In this document: positions 14,873 to 23,717 of the stretch, piece after piece
Position numbering within the stretch: position 1 is the first letter of the stretch
Layout of the letters: each line of letters starts with the position of its first letter
Origin: Paenibacillus oleatilyticus
GTDB taxonomy: Bacteria; Bacillota; Bacilli; Paenibacillales; NBRC-103111
Length of the DNA stretch: 64,000 nucleotides
Assembly: GCF_018998565.1 (NCBI RefSeq)
Contig: NZ_JAHNZO010000029.1
Location: 41,889 to 105,888, forward strand
Direction of reading: 5' to 3'
Program-made: the position numbers and the translations under genes
Notes under the pieces: model-generated
Seen by the model: only the letters and a program-made list of their open reading frames with translations
Databases searched by the model: none
Told to the model about the DNA's origin: nothing

Positions 14873-17050
14873 GTGAAGGATCAATGGTCTTCACTTAAAG
14901 CCAGCCTGCAAAAAGCCGGCAAATCGTTGAAAAAGGGGATCCCCAATTCGTCCGATCCGAATCGTTCCGAAGGTTCACGTGCTTCTAAAGTCGTGGATTC
15001 GCTGAAAGAAGTAGGTCTTATGAACTTGTTGAGGTCGGTAGGGGGCAAGCTGTTCCTTATCTTTTTTATCAGCATCTTGTTTTTCGTGTTGACCGTAGGT
15101 CTGACTTCTTATAACATCTCCAAAGGCGTTATTCAGAAAAAGGTGGCCGATGCGTCGGAAGGCACCATTACGCAAGCCGGGCAAAAGCTCGATTTGCTTT
15201 ACGCCACGTATGAAGACTTGTCGATGCAAATTTTGCTGGACGAAGATTTGAAAAAGCTGCTTGCGGATATGGATACCGTGAACAAAAACAGCTACGATTT
15301 TCTACAGCTCCGGCAGAAGCTCGGCGACAAGCTGAACGTTTATTCGTACTCGAATAAAACGCTTAAATCAATCTATCTATTTAAAGCAAGCGGAGAACCT
15401 GTAGCTTCGGCCGGTTCAGCGATGAGTAAGGAAAGCCTGGCGCAGGAAGATTGGTTCAAGAAGATCGTCGAAGGCAACGGCAAAGCGACTTGGCTGGAAT
15501 CCAGAGCAAAGGGCTACTCGGATTCGCTGGGCAATGCGGGCACAGCTTCGTTCGGTCTGGGCCGCGTGCTGAAAAATACGACGACCAATGCCGTGCAGTC
15601 CGTGCTTCTGCTGGAGATCAATCTGGAAGCGGTCGGTAAGGAGCTCGGTCAAATCTCGATGGGCGAAGGCGGTAAAACGGTCATCGTCACACCTGACATG
15701 AACTACATCTATAACCAGGACGTTGCGGTGCTTGGCAAGCCGAGCGAGCTGGGGGTAACGAAGGAAGCCTTTACAGAAGACAAAGGAAACCTGCAAAACA
15801 GCAGCCGCGACATGCAGCTCGTTTATTTCAAATCGGCCAAAACGAATTGGCTCTTGATCGGTGCAATGCCGGTGGCGGAGCTTGTGAGGGATGCGGGAGT
15901 CATCTTCGGCATGACATGGTTGATGGCTTTTGTGGCGGCGATTATCGCGGTTGTGATCGGATACTTTATCGTACGAATGATCGGCCGTCCCGTCGTTCAG
16001 CTCCGCAACCTGATGAAAGAAGGAGAGCAAGGCAATCTGAAAGTGCGGATGACCGTCACAAGCCAGGACGAGATCGGGCAGCTGGGTCAAAGCTTCAACC
16101 AAATGATGGAAAAGATCACGACGCTGGTGCAGCAGACGAATCATTCCGCTCAAGAGGTGCTGCAAACGGCAGGGAGCTTGTCGGACGCTTCGAAGAAAAC
16201 GGCTACGTCGGCTAAAGAAATCGCCGTCGCTACGGAAGAGATCGCCAGCGGCGCATCCAGCCTGGCTGTGGAATCCGAACGCGGCAACGAGCTGACTCAC
16301 AATATCGGCATGCAGATGAAAAGCGTGGTCGACGCCAACATTGTCATGGGCTCCGCAGCTTCGGAAGTTCAAGCGTCGAGTAAACAAGGGATCGAGTATA
16401 TGTCCGAGCTGATCGGCAAAACGAACGCAACGGAAGCGATGACCCGTTCGATGGTCGAGAAGGTCGATAATCTGAAGGAAAGCACCCGTTCCATCCGCAA
16501 AATTTTGGATGTGCTTAGCAACATGACGAAGCAAACGAACATTTTGTCGTTGAATGCGACGATTGAAGCGGCCCGGGCCGGTGCGGCGGGGAAAGGCTTC
16601 ATGGTCGTCGCGGACGAAATCCGCAAGCTGGCCGACCAATCCAGACAATCGATCGCGATCGTCGGTCAAATTACCGAAACGATTCAGAAGGAGATTGACG
16701 AGACGGTTAACGTGCTTTCACAGGCTTACCCGATTTTCCAGGAGCAAATCGAATCCGTGAAGGAAGCTGATTCGATCTTTAAGCAAGTCGATTCGCAGAT
16801 GGGCGAATTTATTGAACGGTTGTCCGAAGTAACGGAATCGATCAGCGAGCTTGAAGCGTCGCAGATGGTGCTGAGCGATGCGATGTCCAACGTCAGCGCT
16901 GTGGCCGAAGAATCGTCCGCGACTTCGCAAGAGGTGGCATCCTTGAGCTCGGAGCAAATGAGCATCAGCTCCGGTCTTGTGAAGCTGTCCGACAGTCTCG
17001 AAGAGCTGTCGAATTCGTTGAAGGAACAGTTGTCGAAATTCCAAGTTTAA
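14873..17050 (+). CDS. Methyl-accepting chemotaxis protein
   Basis: A 725-residue membrane chemoreceptor. A basic cytoplasmic N-tail of about 58 residues precedes the first membrane helix (about 60-82, LFLIFFISILFFVLTVGLTS), an extracellular sensory domain (about 83-335) with a Cache-like pattern, the second helix (about 340-368), a HAMP domain (FIVRMIGRPVVQLRNLM) and a long methyl-accepting coiled coil with the hairpin tip LSLNATIEAARAGAAGKGF and VVADEIRKLADQS. GTG 14873 is seven bases after AGGTGGTG. No cheA/cheW genes adjoin it, so it feeds a pathway encoded elsewhere. The ligand is unknown. Confidence 0.93.
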   Translation: MKDQWSSLKASLQKAGKSLKKGIPNSSDPNRSEGSRASKVVDSLKEVGLMNLLRSVGGKLFLIFFISILFFVLTVGLTSYNISKGVIQKKVADASEGTITQAGQKLDLLYATYEDLSMQILLDEDLKKLLADMDTVNKNSYDFLQLRQKLGDKLNVYSYSNKTLKSIYLFKASGEPVASAGSAMSKESLAQEDWFKKIVEGNGKATWLESRAKGYSDSLGNAGTASFGLGRVLKNTTTNAVQSVLLLEINLEAVGKELGQISMGEGGKTVIVTPDMNYIYNQDVAVLGKPSELGVTKEAFTEDKGNLQNSSRDMQLVYFKSAKTNWLLIGAMPVAELVRDAGVIFGMTWLMAFVAAIIAVVIGYFIVRMIGRPVVQLRNLMKEGEQGNLKVRMTVTSQDEIGQLGQSFNQMMEKITTLVQQTNHSAQEVLQTAGSLSDASKKTATSAKEIAVATEEIASGASSLAVESERGNELTHNIGMQMKSVVDANIVMGSAASEVQASSKQGIEYMSELIGKTNATEAMTRSMVEKVDNLKESTRSIRKILDVLSNMTKQTNILSLNATIEAARAGAAGKGFMVVADEIRKLADQSRQSIAIVGQITETIQKEIDETVNVLSQAYPIFQEQIESVKEADSIFKQVDSQMGEFIERLSEVTESISELEASQMVLSDAMSNVSAVAEESSATSQEVASLSSEQMSISSGLVKLSDSLEELSNSLKEQLSKFQV

Positions 17051-17059
17051 TGCAGGTCT

Positions 17060-17098
17060 GCACGGCGTCTTCTCCATTCGGGGAAGGCGCTTTTTGTT
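17060..17098 (+). terminator. Terminator of the chemoreceptor gene
   Basis: Hairpin GCGTCTTCTCC-ATTC-GGGGAAGGCGC with two G-T pairs, followed by TTTTTG. Confidence 0.8.
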
Positions 17099-17167
17099 TG
17101 GTCGTTTGCAGAGGACGGTTCCTGACCATACTTGTATCATCATACAAGGTGCTGGCAGGTGCTCGGG

Positions 17168-18973
17168 ATGGACAACGGAACAAAGCTGCAAAAGAACCGG
17201 ATTTTTATCGTATTGCTGCTGGTCATCGCGATTTTGGCCGCTTGGAATTTACGGTTGTTCTGGATTCAAGTGGCAGCCTCCCGCAGCTTGACGGAACGAA
17301 GGATCGACTTGGTGGAAAATTCGGTCATTCAGCGGGCTCAAGGTCTTGTGCTCGATAGCGGACGGGGCGATTTTGCGGACCGAAATGGCGTTCCTTTGAC
17401 GGGAACGGCGCAGAAAGTGTTGATTGTCTTCCCTATTCATGAGGAAGAGACTGCAGATACGTCTAATGCGATGGACCGGGTGGCAAGCATCGTAAACGCT
17501 CCGCTTTCCGCTTGGCAGTCGTTTGTCCGCCAGTTGAAAGGTCCGGCGATTTGGTCCGTATCCGGCCGTCCGGTTCCTTTGACCGACGCACAGGCGGCCA
17601 AGATCGAGGCTTTAGGTCTGAAATCCGTCCGGGCCATGACCTTTAAGCAGCGCTACGCCGAGCGGCAGCCGGCAAGCCAGGTGCTCGGCTTCATCGGGCA
17701 AAATCCGGAGCGGATTACGCGGCAGTTCACCGACCAATTCCATAAGGGAGAGCTGCAGCTCACGAGCAAAATCGGCAATGCCGGGCTGGAAAAAACGTTT
17801 GAACCTTGGCTGCAGGGCATTGGGTCGTCCTCCGTCTCGCTTTTTACCGACGGCTTGAAGCGTCCGCTGCCCGGACTCGATATGCGCCAAATCGCTCCAA
17901 GCAATCCGTATTATCCGCTTAAAGTCGTCACGACTCTCGACTCCGGGATACAGCAGCAAGTCGAACGGACCTTGGAACGCTTGCACGTGACGGAAGCTAC
18001 CGTCGTCGTATTGGATATTCGGAATGGGGATACGATCGCGATGGCCGGCACGCCCGCGTTTCAGCCGGAGCATGTCGATTTGGCTCGAGGAAACTGGAGC
18101 AACAAGGCGTTAAAAGCGGTCGCCCCCGGATCGATTTTTAAAACCGTGACCGCCGCGGCTGCCTTGGAAGAGAAGGCGGTCAAAGCGGACGAAACGTTCG
18201 AGTGCACAGGCGCACTCGGAAAATACGGCTTCACCTGCTGGAAGAAGGAAGGACACGGCATGCTGACATTGGAAGAAGGCTTCGCCCAGTCTTGCAACAT
18301 CGTGTTTGCGAAGGTGGCGCAGCGGCTCGGGGGAGACAAGCTCGAGGCTTACGCGCACAGGCTCGGGCTGGAAATGCCCATCGGCTGGAGCGGAGATGTG
18401 CCGCACCGGAAGGGCTTTCGGCAGTGGGATGCCGAGGAGCAAGGGCAAATCTATGCCGCTGCTTCGGACAAGTCGGACGAAGGAGCGCTGGTGCAGACGG
18501 CTATCGGACAGCGGGACGTGTTAATGACGCCGCTGCAAGCAGCTAACTTGGTCGTGACACTGTACAACCAAGGGAAGGTTGCATCGCCGCGAATCGTGCG
18601 GGAGATCCGGTTCCGGAACGATCGATTATACCAGTCGTTTCCGCCTCATGAGCTTGAGCAGGCCGCTAAACCGATCAAGCCGGCGACGGTGAAACGGCTG
18701 CTGGGTTGGATGGCCGAGACGGTGGAGCACGGCACCGGGAAGGCGCTGCGCACGGCGAAATGGAGCCTGGCGGGGAAATCGGGGACGGCGCAGGTTCCGT
18801 TAAAAAATGGACGACCCGGTGAGAACCATTGGTTTATCGGCTACGGTCCGGCGGAACAGCCTCGCTATGCCGTCGCGGTGCTCGTCCAGAACGTTCCGGA
18901 AGGGGGCAGCCATAAGGCGATCCCGCTTTTTAAGGAAGTGATGAATATTTTGGCTGACCGCTCTGAAAAGTAG
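17168..18973 (+). CDS. pbpI: Class B penicillin-binding protein (PbpI-like transpeptidase)
   Basis: A membrane-anchored DD-transpeptidase that cross-links peptidoglycan. The 601-residue protein has one N-terminal helix (about residues 11-30, FIVLLLVIAILAAWNLRLFW), a dimerisation domain with RGDFADRNGVPLTG, and the penicillin-binding domain with SIFK (active Ser near 321), SCN (near 374) and KSGTAQ (near 536). Length and position after the mltG-U32 block fit B. subtilis PbpI (PBP4b), linked to the sporulation phase. ATG 17168 follows AGGTG; an open frame from 17132 begins inside the preceding terminator region. The exact PBP subclass is inferred from synteny. Confidence 0.88.
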   Translation: MDNGTKLQKNRIFIVLLLVIAILAAWNLRLFWIQVAASRSLTERRIDLVENSVIQRAQGLVLDSGRGDFADRNGVPLTGTAQKVLIVFPIHEEETADTSNAMDRVASIVNAPLSAWQSFVRQLKGPAIWSVSGRPVPLTDAQAAKIEALGLKSVRAMTFKQRYAERQPASQVLGFIGQNPERITRQFTDQFHKGELQLTSKIGNAGLEKTFEPWLQGIGSSSVSLFTDGLKRPLPGLDMRQIAPSNPYYPLKVVTTLDSGIQQQVERTLERLHVTEATVVVLDIRNGDTIAMAGTPAFQPEHVDLARGNWSNKALKAVAPGSIFKTVTAAAALEEKAVKADETFECTGALGKYGFTCWKKEGHGMLTLEEGFAQSCNIVFAKVAQRLGGDKLEAYAHRLGLEMPIGWSGDVPHRKGFRQWDAEEQGQIYAAASDKSDEGALVQTAIGQRDVLMTPLQAANLVVTLYNQGKVASPRIVREIRFRNDRLYQSFPPHELEQAAKPIKPATVKRLLGWMAETVEHGTGKALRTAKWSLAGKSGTAQVPLKNGRPGENHWFIGYGPAEQPRYAVAVLVQNVPEGGSHKAIPLFKEVMNILADRSEK

Positions 18974-18987
18974 GAGCGATTAGGAAG

Positions 18988-19040
18988 GAAGGCTGCGTTT
19001 TCGCGAGATGTACGGCGAAGACTCAGCCTTTTGTTCATTG
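18988..19040. terminator. Convergent terminator between pbpI and the kinase gene
   Basis: AAGGCTG (near 18989) pairs with CAGCCTT followed by TTGTT, with GCG/CGC pairing inside the loop. It lies between two genes that face each other. Confidence 0.6.
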
Positions 19041-19043
19041 AGG

Positions 19044-20327
19044 TTAATGATAGGTAGAGGAGTGCAGCGAAGGAATCAAAATCGAGAAGCAGGTGCCTTT
19101 GCCTACTTCGCTCGTCACGTCGATTCGGCCGTGAATGTTTTGAATGGCCCGGTAGGTGACCATCATGCCAAGGCCGGTCCCTTTGCCGCGGGTGGAATAG
19201 AACGGCGTGCCGAGCCGTCCGACTTCATCCTGCGTCATGCCGATCCCTTGATCGATAATGTCGATGCACACCGTCTGATTTTGCAACACGCCGACGATTT
19301 GCAGCTTGCCTCCGCCGGGCATCGCTTCAATGCCGTTTTTGCACAAATGCATGATGCACTGCGAGAACTTATCCGGATTGGCGCTGATCATCAGCTTGTC
19401 CTGCAGCTGCGTTTCCACCGATACGCCCCGAAGGTCGGCGTACGACTGCAGCGTTTGGACCGCCTGCAAAATAAGCGGCTTGGCGTCCACCAGCTCGATC
19501 TCTTCCAGCTGGGGCTTGGCAAAGGACAAGTAATCGTTAATGATCGCTTGCGCTTTATCGACTTCTTCCAAGACCATCTGGCTGTAAATTTGCCGTTTGT
19601 CTTCCGCCAAGTCGTTTTGACGCATCATTTGCACGAACCCGCGGGCGACCGTCATCGGATTGCGGATTTCGTGGGCAAAGGAGGCTGCCAGCTCGCTCAG
19701 CATATTCATTTTGTCGTTATGCTGCACCTGCTTGCGCAATTCGATATTTCGCTTGATCTGCCTGATGATATAGACGACAAGTCCGGCGGTAAACGAATGG
19801 ATAAGGCTGAATGAAGCAAAAAACAGGAAAAAATATCCGGTAACTGGAATGTGCTCCTGCCATAGCGAGAACAAGGCGACAAATGCCGTAATCAATGATA
19901 AAGCGAATCCCAGCCCTGCTGCTGTCGCGGTACTGAGCAGCCGGGCCGCATCGGCGATCCGGCGTTTGCAGTACCACAGCAGGATGAGATTGAAGCCGAG
20001 GGAAATCGGCAGCGTATGAAGACCGTACCGTCCCGACTTCCAATGGTAGGCCATAATAATGGCGGCTACGCCTAGCGCCGGCAAGGGTCCGGCATAAAAA
20101 AAGCATAAGGCGAGCGGAATCAAGCGGAAATCGAACAAATATCCGGGGGAGAGCTCGAACGGATGCATCATGCTGACCAAAGAGGCGACCGTGCAGATGA
20201 CGGTAACGATGATCTGGTTCGTGCGCACGTTCACATGCTGCAGACGGTCAATCCAAAACAGATGATACAGCATGACCGGCGTAATCACGATAAGCATGTT
20301 TAACAGCAATTGGTGGAGCAAGTTCAA
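19044..20327 (-). CDS. KinB-like sporulation sensor histidine kinase
   Basis: A 427-residue membrane histidine kinase of the 5TM-LYT type. Six hydrophobic segments fill residues 1-195; the phosphoacceptor motif SELAASFAHEIRNPMTVARGFVQ places His near residue 218; the ATPase has N-box CKNGIEAMPGGG, DQGIGM and GKGTGLGMMV. Both the layout and the H-box follow B. subtilis KinB, which starts the Spo0A phosphorelay. No response regulator adjoins it, in keeping with a phosphorelay kinase. The TTG at 20327 is five bases after AAAGGTGA; a GTG at 20336 overlaps that site. The epimerase gene lies upstream on the same strand. Confidence 0.87.
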   Translation of the reverse strand: MNLLHQLLLNMLIVITPVMLYHLFWIDRLQHVNVRTNQIIVTVICTVASLVSMMHPFELSPGYLFDFRLIPLALCFFYAGPLPALGVAAIIMAYHWKSGRYGLHTLPISLGFNLILLWYCKRRIADAARLLSTATAAGLGFALSLITAFVALFSLWQEHIPVTGYFFLFFASFSLIHSFTAGLVVYIIRQIKRNIELRKQVQHNDKMNMLSELAASFAHEIRNPMTVARGFVQMMRQNDLAEDKRQIYSQMVLEEVDKAQAIINDYLSFAKPQLEEIELVDAKPLILQAVQTLQSYADLRGVSVETQLQDKLMISANPDKFSQCIMHLCKNGIEAMPGGGKLQIVGVLQNQTVCIDIIDQGIGMTQDEVGRLGTPFYSTRGKGTGLGMMVTYRAIQNIHGRIDVTSEVGKGTCFSILIPSLHSSTYH

Positions 20328-20387
20328 TGTTATCACCTTTTGGCAGCGTGTTTTGAGAAGCCTCTCCGGTCCTAATCTGGCAAGGAT

Positions 20388-21305
20388 TTAATACAGTTTG
20401 CGATAGTAGTCACATGTCTCTTTCAGTCCGTCGCGAAGCGAATAACGCGGCTGCCAGTCAAGCAACTGTGCGGCAGCTGTGTTGTCCAATCGGCTATGTA
20501 CGATGTCGCCAGGTCGCGGAGCCCTGTATTCCGGCGCAAATGTTGCCCCGCACAGCTCACTCATAAGCTGTAAAAGCTCTTTAACCGATGTTTGCTCGTT
20601 ACAGCTTACATTGAACAAGCCGCGGCTGCCTTTTTCCAAAGCGGCCATATTCGCAGAGACGATGTCTTTAACGTAGATGAAGTCGCGGGTCTGTTCACCG
20701 TCACCGAAAATGATCGGCTGCTCGCCCCGAAGCAGCTTGTCCACAAAAATGGATACGACGCCGCCTTCGCCTTTTGGATCCTGCCGGATGCCATAGACAT
20801 TTGCATAACGCAGAATGGTGTAATCCAAATCATACAGATGAGAGAACGCTTCAATGTAATGCTCCGGTGTATGCTTCGAGATACCGTAGAAGGATAATGG
20901 CCGCAGCGGGTGTCGCTCGTCTACGCCCAAATATTCCGGAGTTCCGTAAACCGCAGCCGACGAAGCGTAAATGATCTTACGAACGCCATGATTACGGCAC
21001 TGTTCAAGCAGGGCAATCGTTCCCAATATGTTGACTTTTGCGTCAAACATCGGATTTTGAATGGAGGTTTGCACATCGATTTGCGCAGCGTGATGAATGA
21101 CGATCTCGGGTTTCGTTTCGGCAAAAATTTCGGCGATCTGTTCGCCCAGAATATCTACTTCGTAGTAAGACGCTTGTTCATTTAGATGCTCCCGGTTTCC
21201 GGTAGACAAATTATCGATCACGTAAACACGATGGCCTGCTTCTATCAATGCATCTACAATGTGAGATGCAATAAATCCTGCACCGCCGGTTACCAAAATA
21301 TTCAT
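20388..21305 (-). CDS. NAD-dependent UDP-glucose 4-epimerase-like protein
   Basis: A 305-residue extended short-chain dehydrogenase/reductase acting on a nucleotide sugar. The N-terminal NAD motif TGGAGFIASHIVDALIEAGH, the HHAAQIDV block, the catalytic SSAAVYG and YGISK (Tyr-x-x-x-Lys), and the sugar-binding GDGEQTRDFIYVKDIV are all present. It resembles short UDP-glucose or UDP-GlcNAc 4-epimerases of the WbpP/GalE group; the sugar is not decidable. The ATG at 21305 lies seven bases after GGAGG; upstream in-frame codons to 21356 lack a site. No glycosyltransferases adjoin it. Confidence 0.85.
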   Translation of the reverse strand: MNILVTGGAGFIASHIVDALIEAGHRVYVIDNLSTGNREHLNEQASYYEVDILGEQIAEIFAETKPEIVIHHAAQIDVQTSIQNPMFDAKVNILGTIALLEQCRNHGVRKIIYASSAAVYGTPEYLGVDERHPLRPLSFYGISKHTPEHYIEAFSHLYDLDYTILRYANVYGIRQDPKGEGGVVSIFVDKLLRGEQPIIFGDGEQTRDFIYVKDIVSANMAALEKGSRGLFNVSCNEQTSVKELLQLMSELCGATFAPEYRAPRPGDIVHSRLDNTAAAQLLDWQPRYSLRDGLKETCDYYRKLY

Positions 21306-21417
21306 GTAAAAAACCTCCATCAATTTAATTTTGTTCATTTGATGTGCTGCGATCAATCAGGTGGAAGACAGACGTTCTCCATGAAGAACGATCTTGCAAA
21401 TATTGCGTAAGCTAGGC

Positions 21418-21865
21418 TTCGGCCGGAGCTGCACCTTTCAGCGGCACCGTCCAAACGGCAGAGTCGATCCAGGAACGGTCGACAGCAAAATCAAATGAAC
21501 GTCATTAGCCCACACATCGAAATAAGGTTTCTCGTAGCCGAAAAACTTCGGGAACCGCTCTCTGGACATGGCATCAGTCTTGCCGTTTGGCATCGTTTCC
21601 GTAGAAAAGGCGCCCTCGGACGTCAGGCAAATGTCATAATAATCGTGATTCCCCATATTGGCGTAAACCGGAGGGAGCTTGTAAGCGTCCATGATCGCCT
21701 TCAATCTTTTGTATTCGATCGTTCGGCCGAAATCGGTCAAATCGCCGCCGAGCATGATCGCATCCACATCGGATTCGAACGAGCTGATGTCCTTCAGCGC
21801 CAGATGCAGTTTTTTTTTCCATCGCACCGAGCGAGCATGCGCTTGACAAATTGTTGTCTGAACAT
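21418..21865 (-). pseudogene. Metallophosphoesterase remnant, frameshifted and truncated
   Basis: The minus strand keeps part of a calcineurin-like phosphoesterase: DAIMLGGDLTDFG and YANMGNHDYYD (metal-binding GGD and GNHD motifs), then DVHLILLST. A ribosome site and ATG at 21865 (MFRQQFVKRMLARCDG) open in another frame and run into a stop after a run of nine As near 21808; one extra A would join the two frames. The N-terminal D-x-H metal motif and the C-terminal half are missing, and near 21480 the reading changes frame again (SWIDSAVWTVPLKG). This is a decayed gene with internal deletions. Confidence 0.75.
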
Positions 21866-22072
21866 GTTTCCCTCCGGTGTGTGGTTCAAAATAGCTATTC
21901 TACCATTATATCGGACCGTTTGTAAAAATAAAATATGCGTAAGGAATGGAATTGGCGTCGGAAAAATCCTTATTTTTGTGCAAATTCGAATTACCTTCCT
22001 GCATGTGCGCGGCCCGGCTTCTTCTCTATAATGAGGGCATCGTCATACTTCACTTCCCGGGAGGAAAAAGGA

Positions 22073-23479
22073 ATGAGCCGTCCAACCCCTGTTTTGTTAA
22101 CCGATGAGCAAATGAGAACGTTTATTACCGAAGGTTTCCTGATCTTGCAAACGGATTTCCCCGAATCGTTTCACCTTGCACTGACGGATCAGTTGAATCA
22201 CGTGTACGCCCATGAGGGGAACCTGGGAAACAATCTGCTGCCGCGCATTCGAGAACTGCAGAAAGTATTCGATCACCCGATCGTTACGGGAGCGCTGACA
22301 AGCGTGCTCGGGCCGAATTATATGCTGCATGCGCACCGCCACGGACATTATAATGCTTCTCCCGTGGCCGGGGGCTGGCATAAAGACAGCTATTGGGGCT
22401 ACAAAAGAATGCGCAATCATCATCCGTGGTGGGCGATGATCATGTATTTTCCCCAAGACACGCCCGTAGAGCTCGGACCGACAGGCATCATGCCGGGCAC
22501 GCAAAATTACGAGAGCCGGACCTTCGAAGCGGACAATCCGGAAGGCGAGGCGGTAGCAAGCGGCAAAGCGGGGACTTTTGCGCTGATCCATTATGACATC
22601 TGGCACAGGTCGACCCCGAATCTTCTCGGACGGCACAGGTATATGCTCAAATTCGAGTTCATGCGGACGGAAGCGCCGCAAGCGCCGAGCTGGAATTGCC
22701 GGGAAACCGAATGGAAGCAGCCGGCATCGTTCAGTAGGCCGATTGTGAAGCATGATGCGATGTGGAAAGAAACGTGGAATTGGTTATCCGGCCAGTTGGG
22801 GAGCTTGGCAGGCACTCTCGCTTCGGGAGCGGGGGTTGTTCAAGAGATAGCGACAAAGCTGGAAGATCCGTACGAGCCAAACGCTTTGAACGCCGCGTAT
22901 GAGCTTGCAGGCATGAGCCATGAGGGGATAAAAGCATTGATGCGCGGTCTGCTTCACGAGCATGTGAAGGTTTCCCGCACGGCAGCTTACGGCTTGGCGG
23001 TTGCCGGGGCCGAAGCGGTCGTGCCGCTCGAACAAGCGTTGGGAAGCGAACGGGATGAGACGGTCGTCCATGCGGCCTATGCGCTCGGCGAATTGAGGCA
23101 CTTGGCGGCACAAGCCGTACCGTCGCTGGTCAAGCTGCTCGATCATCCGTCCGCACCGGTGCGGCAGACGGTCGCCGAGACGCTCGGGATGATCGGCGCG
23201 CCTGCGGATCAGGTTGTCTCCGCCTTGATCCGCTGCCTTCAGGATGAGGACGTTCAAGTCCGCTTCATGGCCGGCTTGGCCTTGTGCCGCGTCGGGTCGG
23301 CCGGGGAAGCCGCGGTGCCGCAGCTTGAACAGGCGCTGGACGATGACAACCGATACGTTCGGGCGCATGCCGCCGAAGCGCTGCATTACATCGGCACCGA
23401 CGCGGCCAAGGAGGTGTTGATCCGTTTCCTGCTCAGTTCCCGCTGGTGTCCGACAACTACGCCGCAGAGCACCTTTTAA
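22073..23479 (+). CDS. Phytanoyl-CoA dioxygenase family protein fused to HEAT repeats
   Basis: A 468-residue two-part protein. Residues 1-220 are an Fe(II)/2-oxoglutarate dioxygenase of the PhyH family: WHKDSYWG gives the His-x-Asp iron ligands (about 103/105), HYDIWHRSTPN the distal His (about 177), and GRHRYMLKFEF the 2-oxoglutarate-binding Arg. Residues about 280-440 are PBS-lyase/HEAT-type repeats (VVHAAYALGELRHLAAQAVPSLVKLL and similar), a protein-binding solenoid. The substrate is unknown; relatives hydroxylate small molecules or lipids. ATG 22073 follows GGGAGG; in-frame codons from 21935 lie upstream of it. The gene stands alone with a terminator behind it. Confidence 0.85.
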   Translation: MSRPTPVLLTDEQMRTFITEGFLILQTDFPESFHLALTDQLNHVYAHEGNLGNNLLPRIRELQKVFDHPIVTGALTSVLGPNYMLHAHRHGHYNASPVAGGWHKDSYWGYKRMRNHHPWWAMIMYFPQDTPVELGPTGIMPGTQNYESRTFEADNPEGEAVASGKAGTFALIHYDIWHRSTPNLLGRHRYMLKFEFMRTEAPQAPSWNCRETEWKQPASFSRPIVKHDAMWKETWNWLSGQLGSLAGTLASGAGVVQEIATKLEDPYEPNALNAAYELAGMSHEGIKALMRGLLHEHVKVSRTAAYGLAVAGAEAVVPLEQALGSERDETVVHAAYALGELRHLAAQAVPSLVKLLDHPSAPVRQTVAETLGMIGAPADQVVSALIRCLQDEDVQVRFMAGLALCRVGSAGEAAVPQLEQALDDDNRYVRAHAAEALHYIGTDAAKEVLIRFLLSSRWCPTTTPQSTF

Positions 23480-23501
23480 CCTTAATGGCTTGTTCGATCC
23501 G

Positions 23502-23532
23502 ACCTCGTCCCGTGAATGCGGGACGAGGTTTA
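23502..23532 (+). terminator. Terminator after the PhyH-HEAT gene
   Basis: A perfect 10-base stem CCTCGTCCCG with CGGGACGAGG around TGAATG, followed by TTTATT. Confidence 0.8.
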
Positions 23533-23617
23533 TTAGGTTTATGGACCGGCCGACCGGGTAAAGAAGCATACGATCCGCTAGAGTTTTGTGCATGTGTTTG
23601 TGGGAACGAACGTTCGC

Positions 23618-23665
23618 AGTACTAGCGGAAGTTAGTACTTCCTTTTCCTCTTGGACGGGATATAC
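23618..23665 (+). promoter_or_regulatory. Palindromic operator and promoter of the DUF2157 pair
   Basis: The inverted repeat AGTACTA-N8-TAGTACT (23618-23639) lies just upstream of a TATACT -10 (23660-23665); no good -35 is visible at the right distance. The repeat is perfect over 7 bases per arm and looks like a dimeric regulator site, possibly an activator site that replaces the weak -35. The regulator is unknown. Confidence 0.5.
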
Positions 23666-23717
23666 TTGAGGTATCAACACTCGCACAAGATTTTACGCAA
23701 ACAAGGGGTGCATTCCG

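Noticed and set aside
15416..16669. 417-codon minus-strand frame over the chemoreceptor
   Set aside because: The receptor's coiled coil and signalling tip explain this DNA; the antisense product is low-complexity.
19008..19814. Plus-strand frame over the KinB-like kinase
   Set aside because: The minus-strand kinase has all H, N and G boxes; the plus frame has none.
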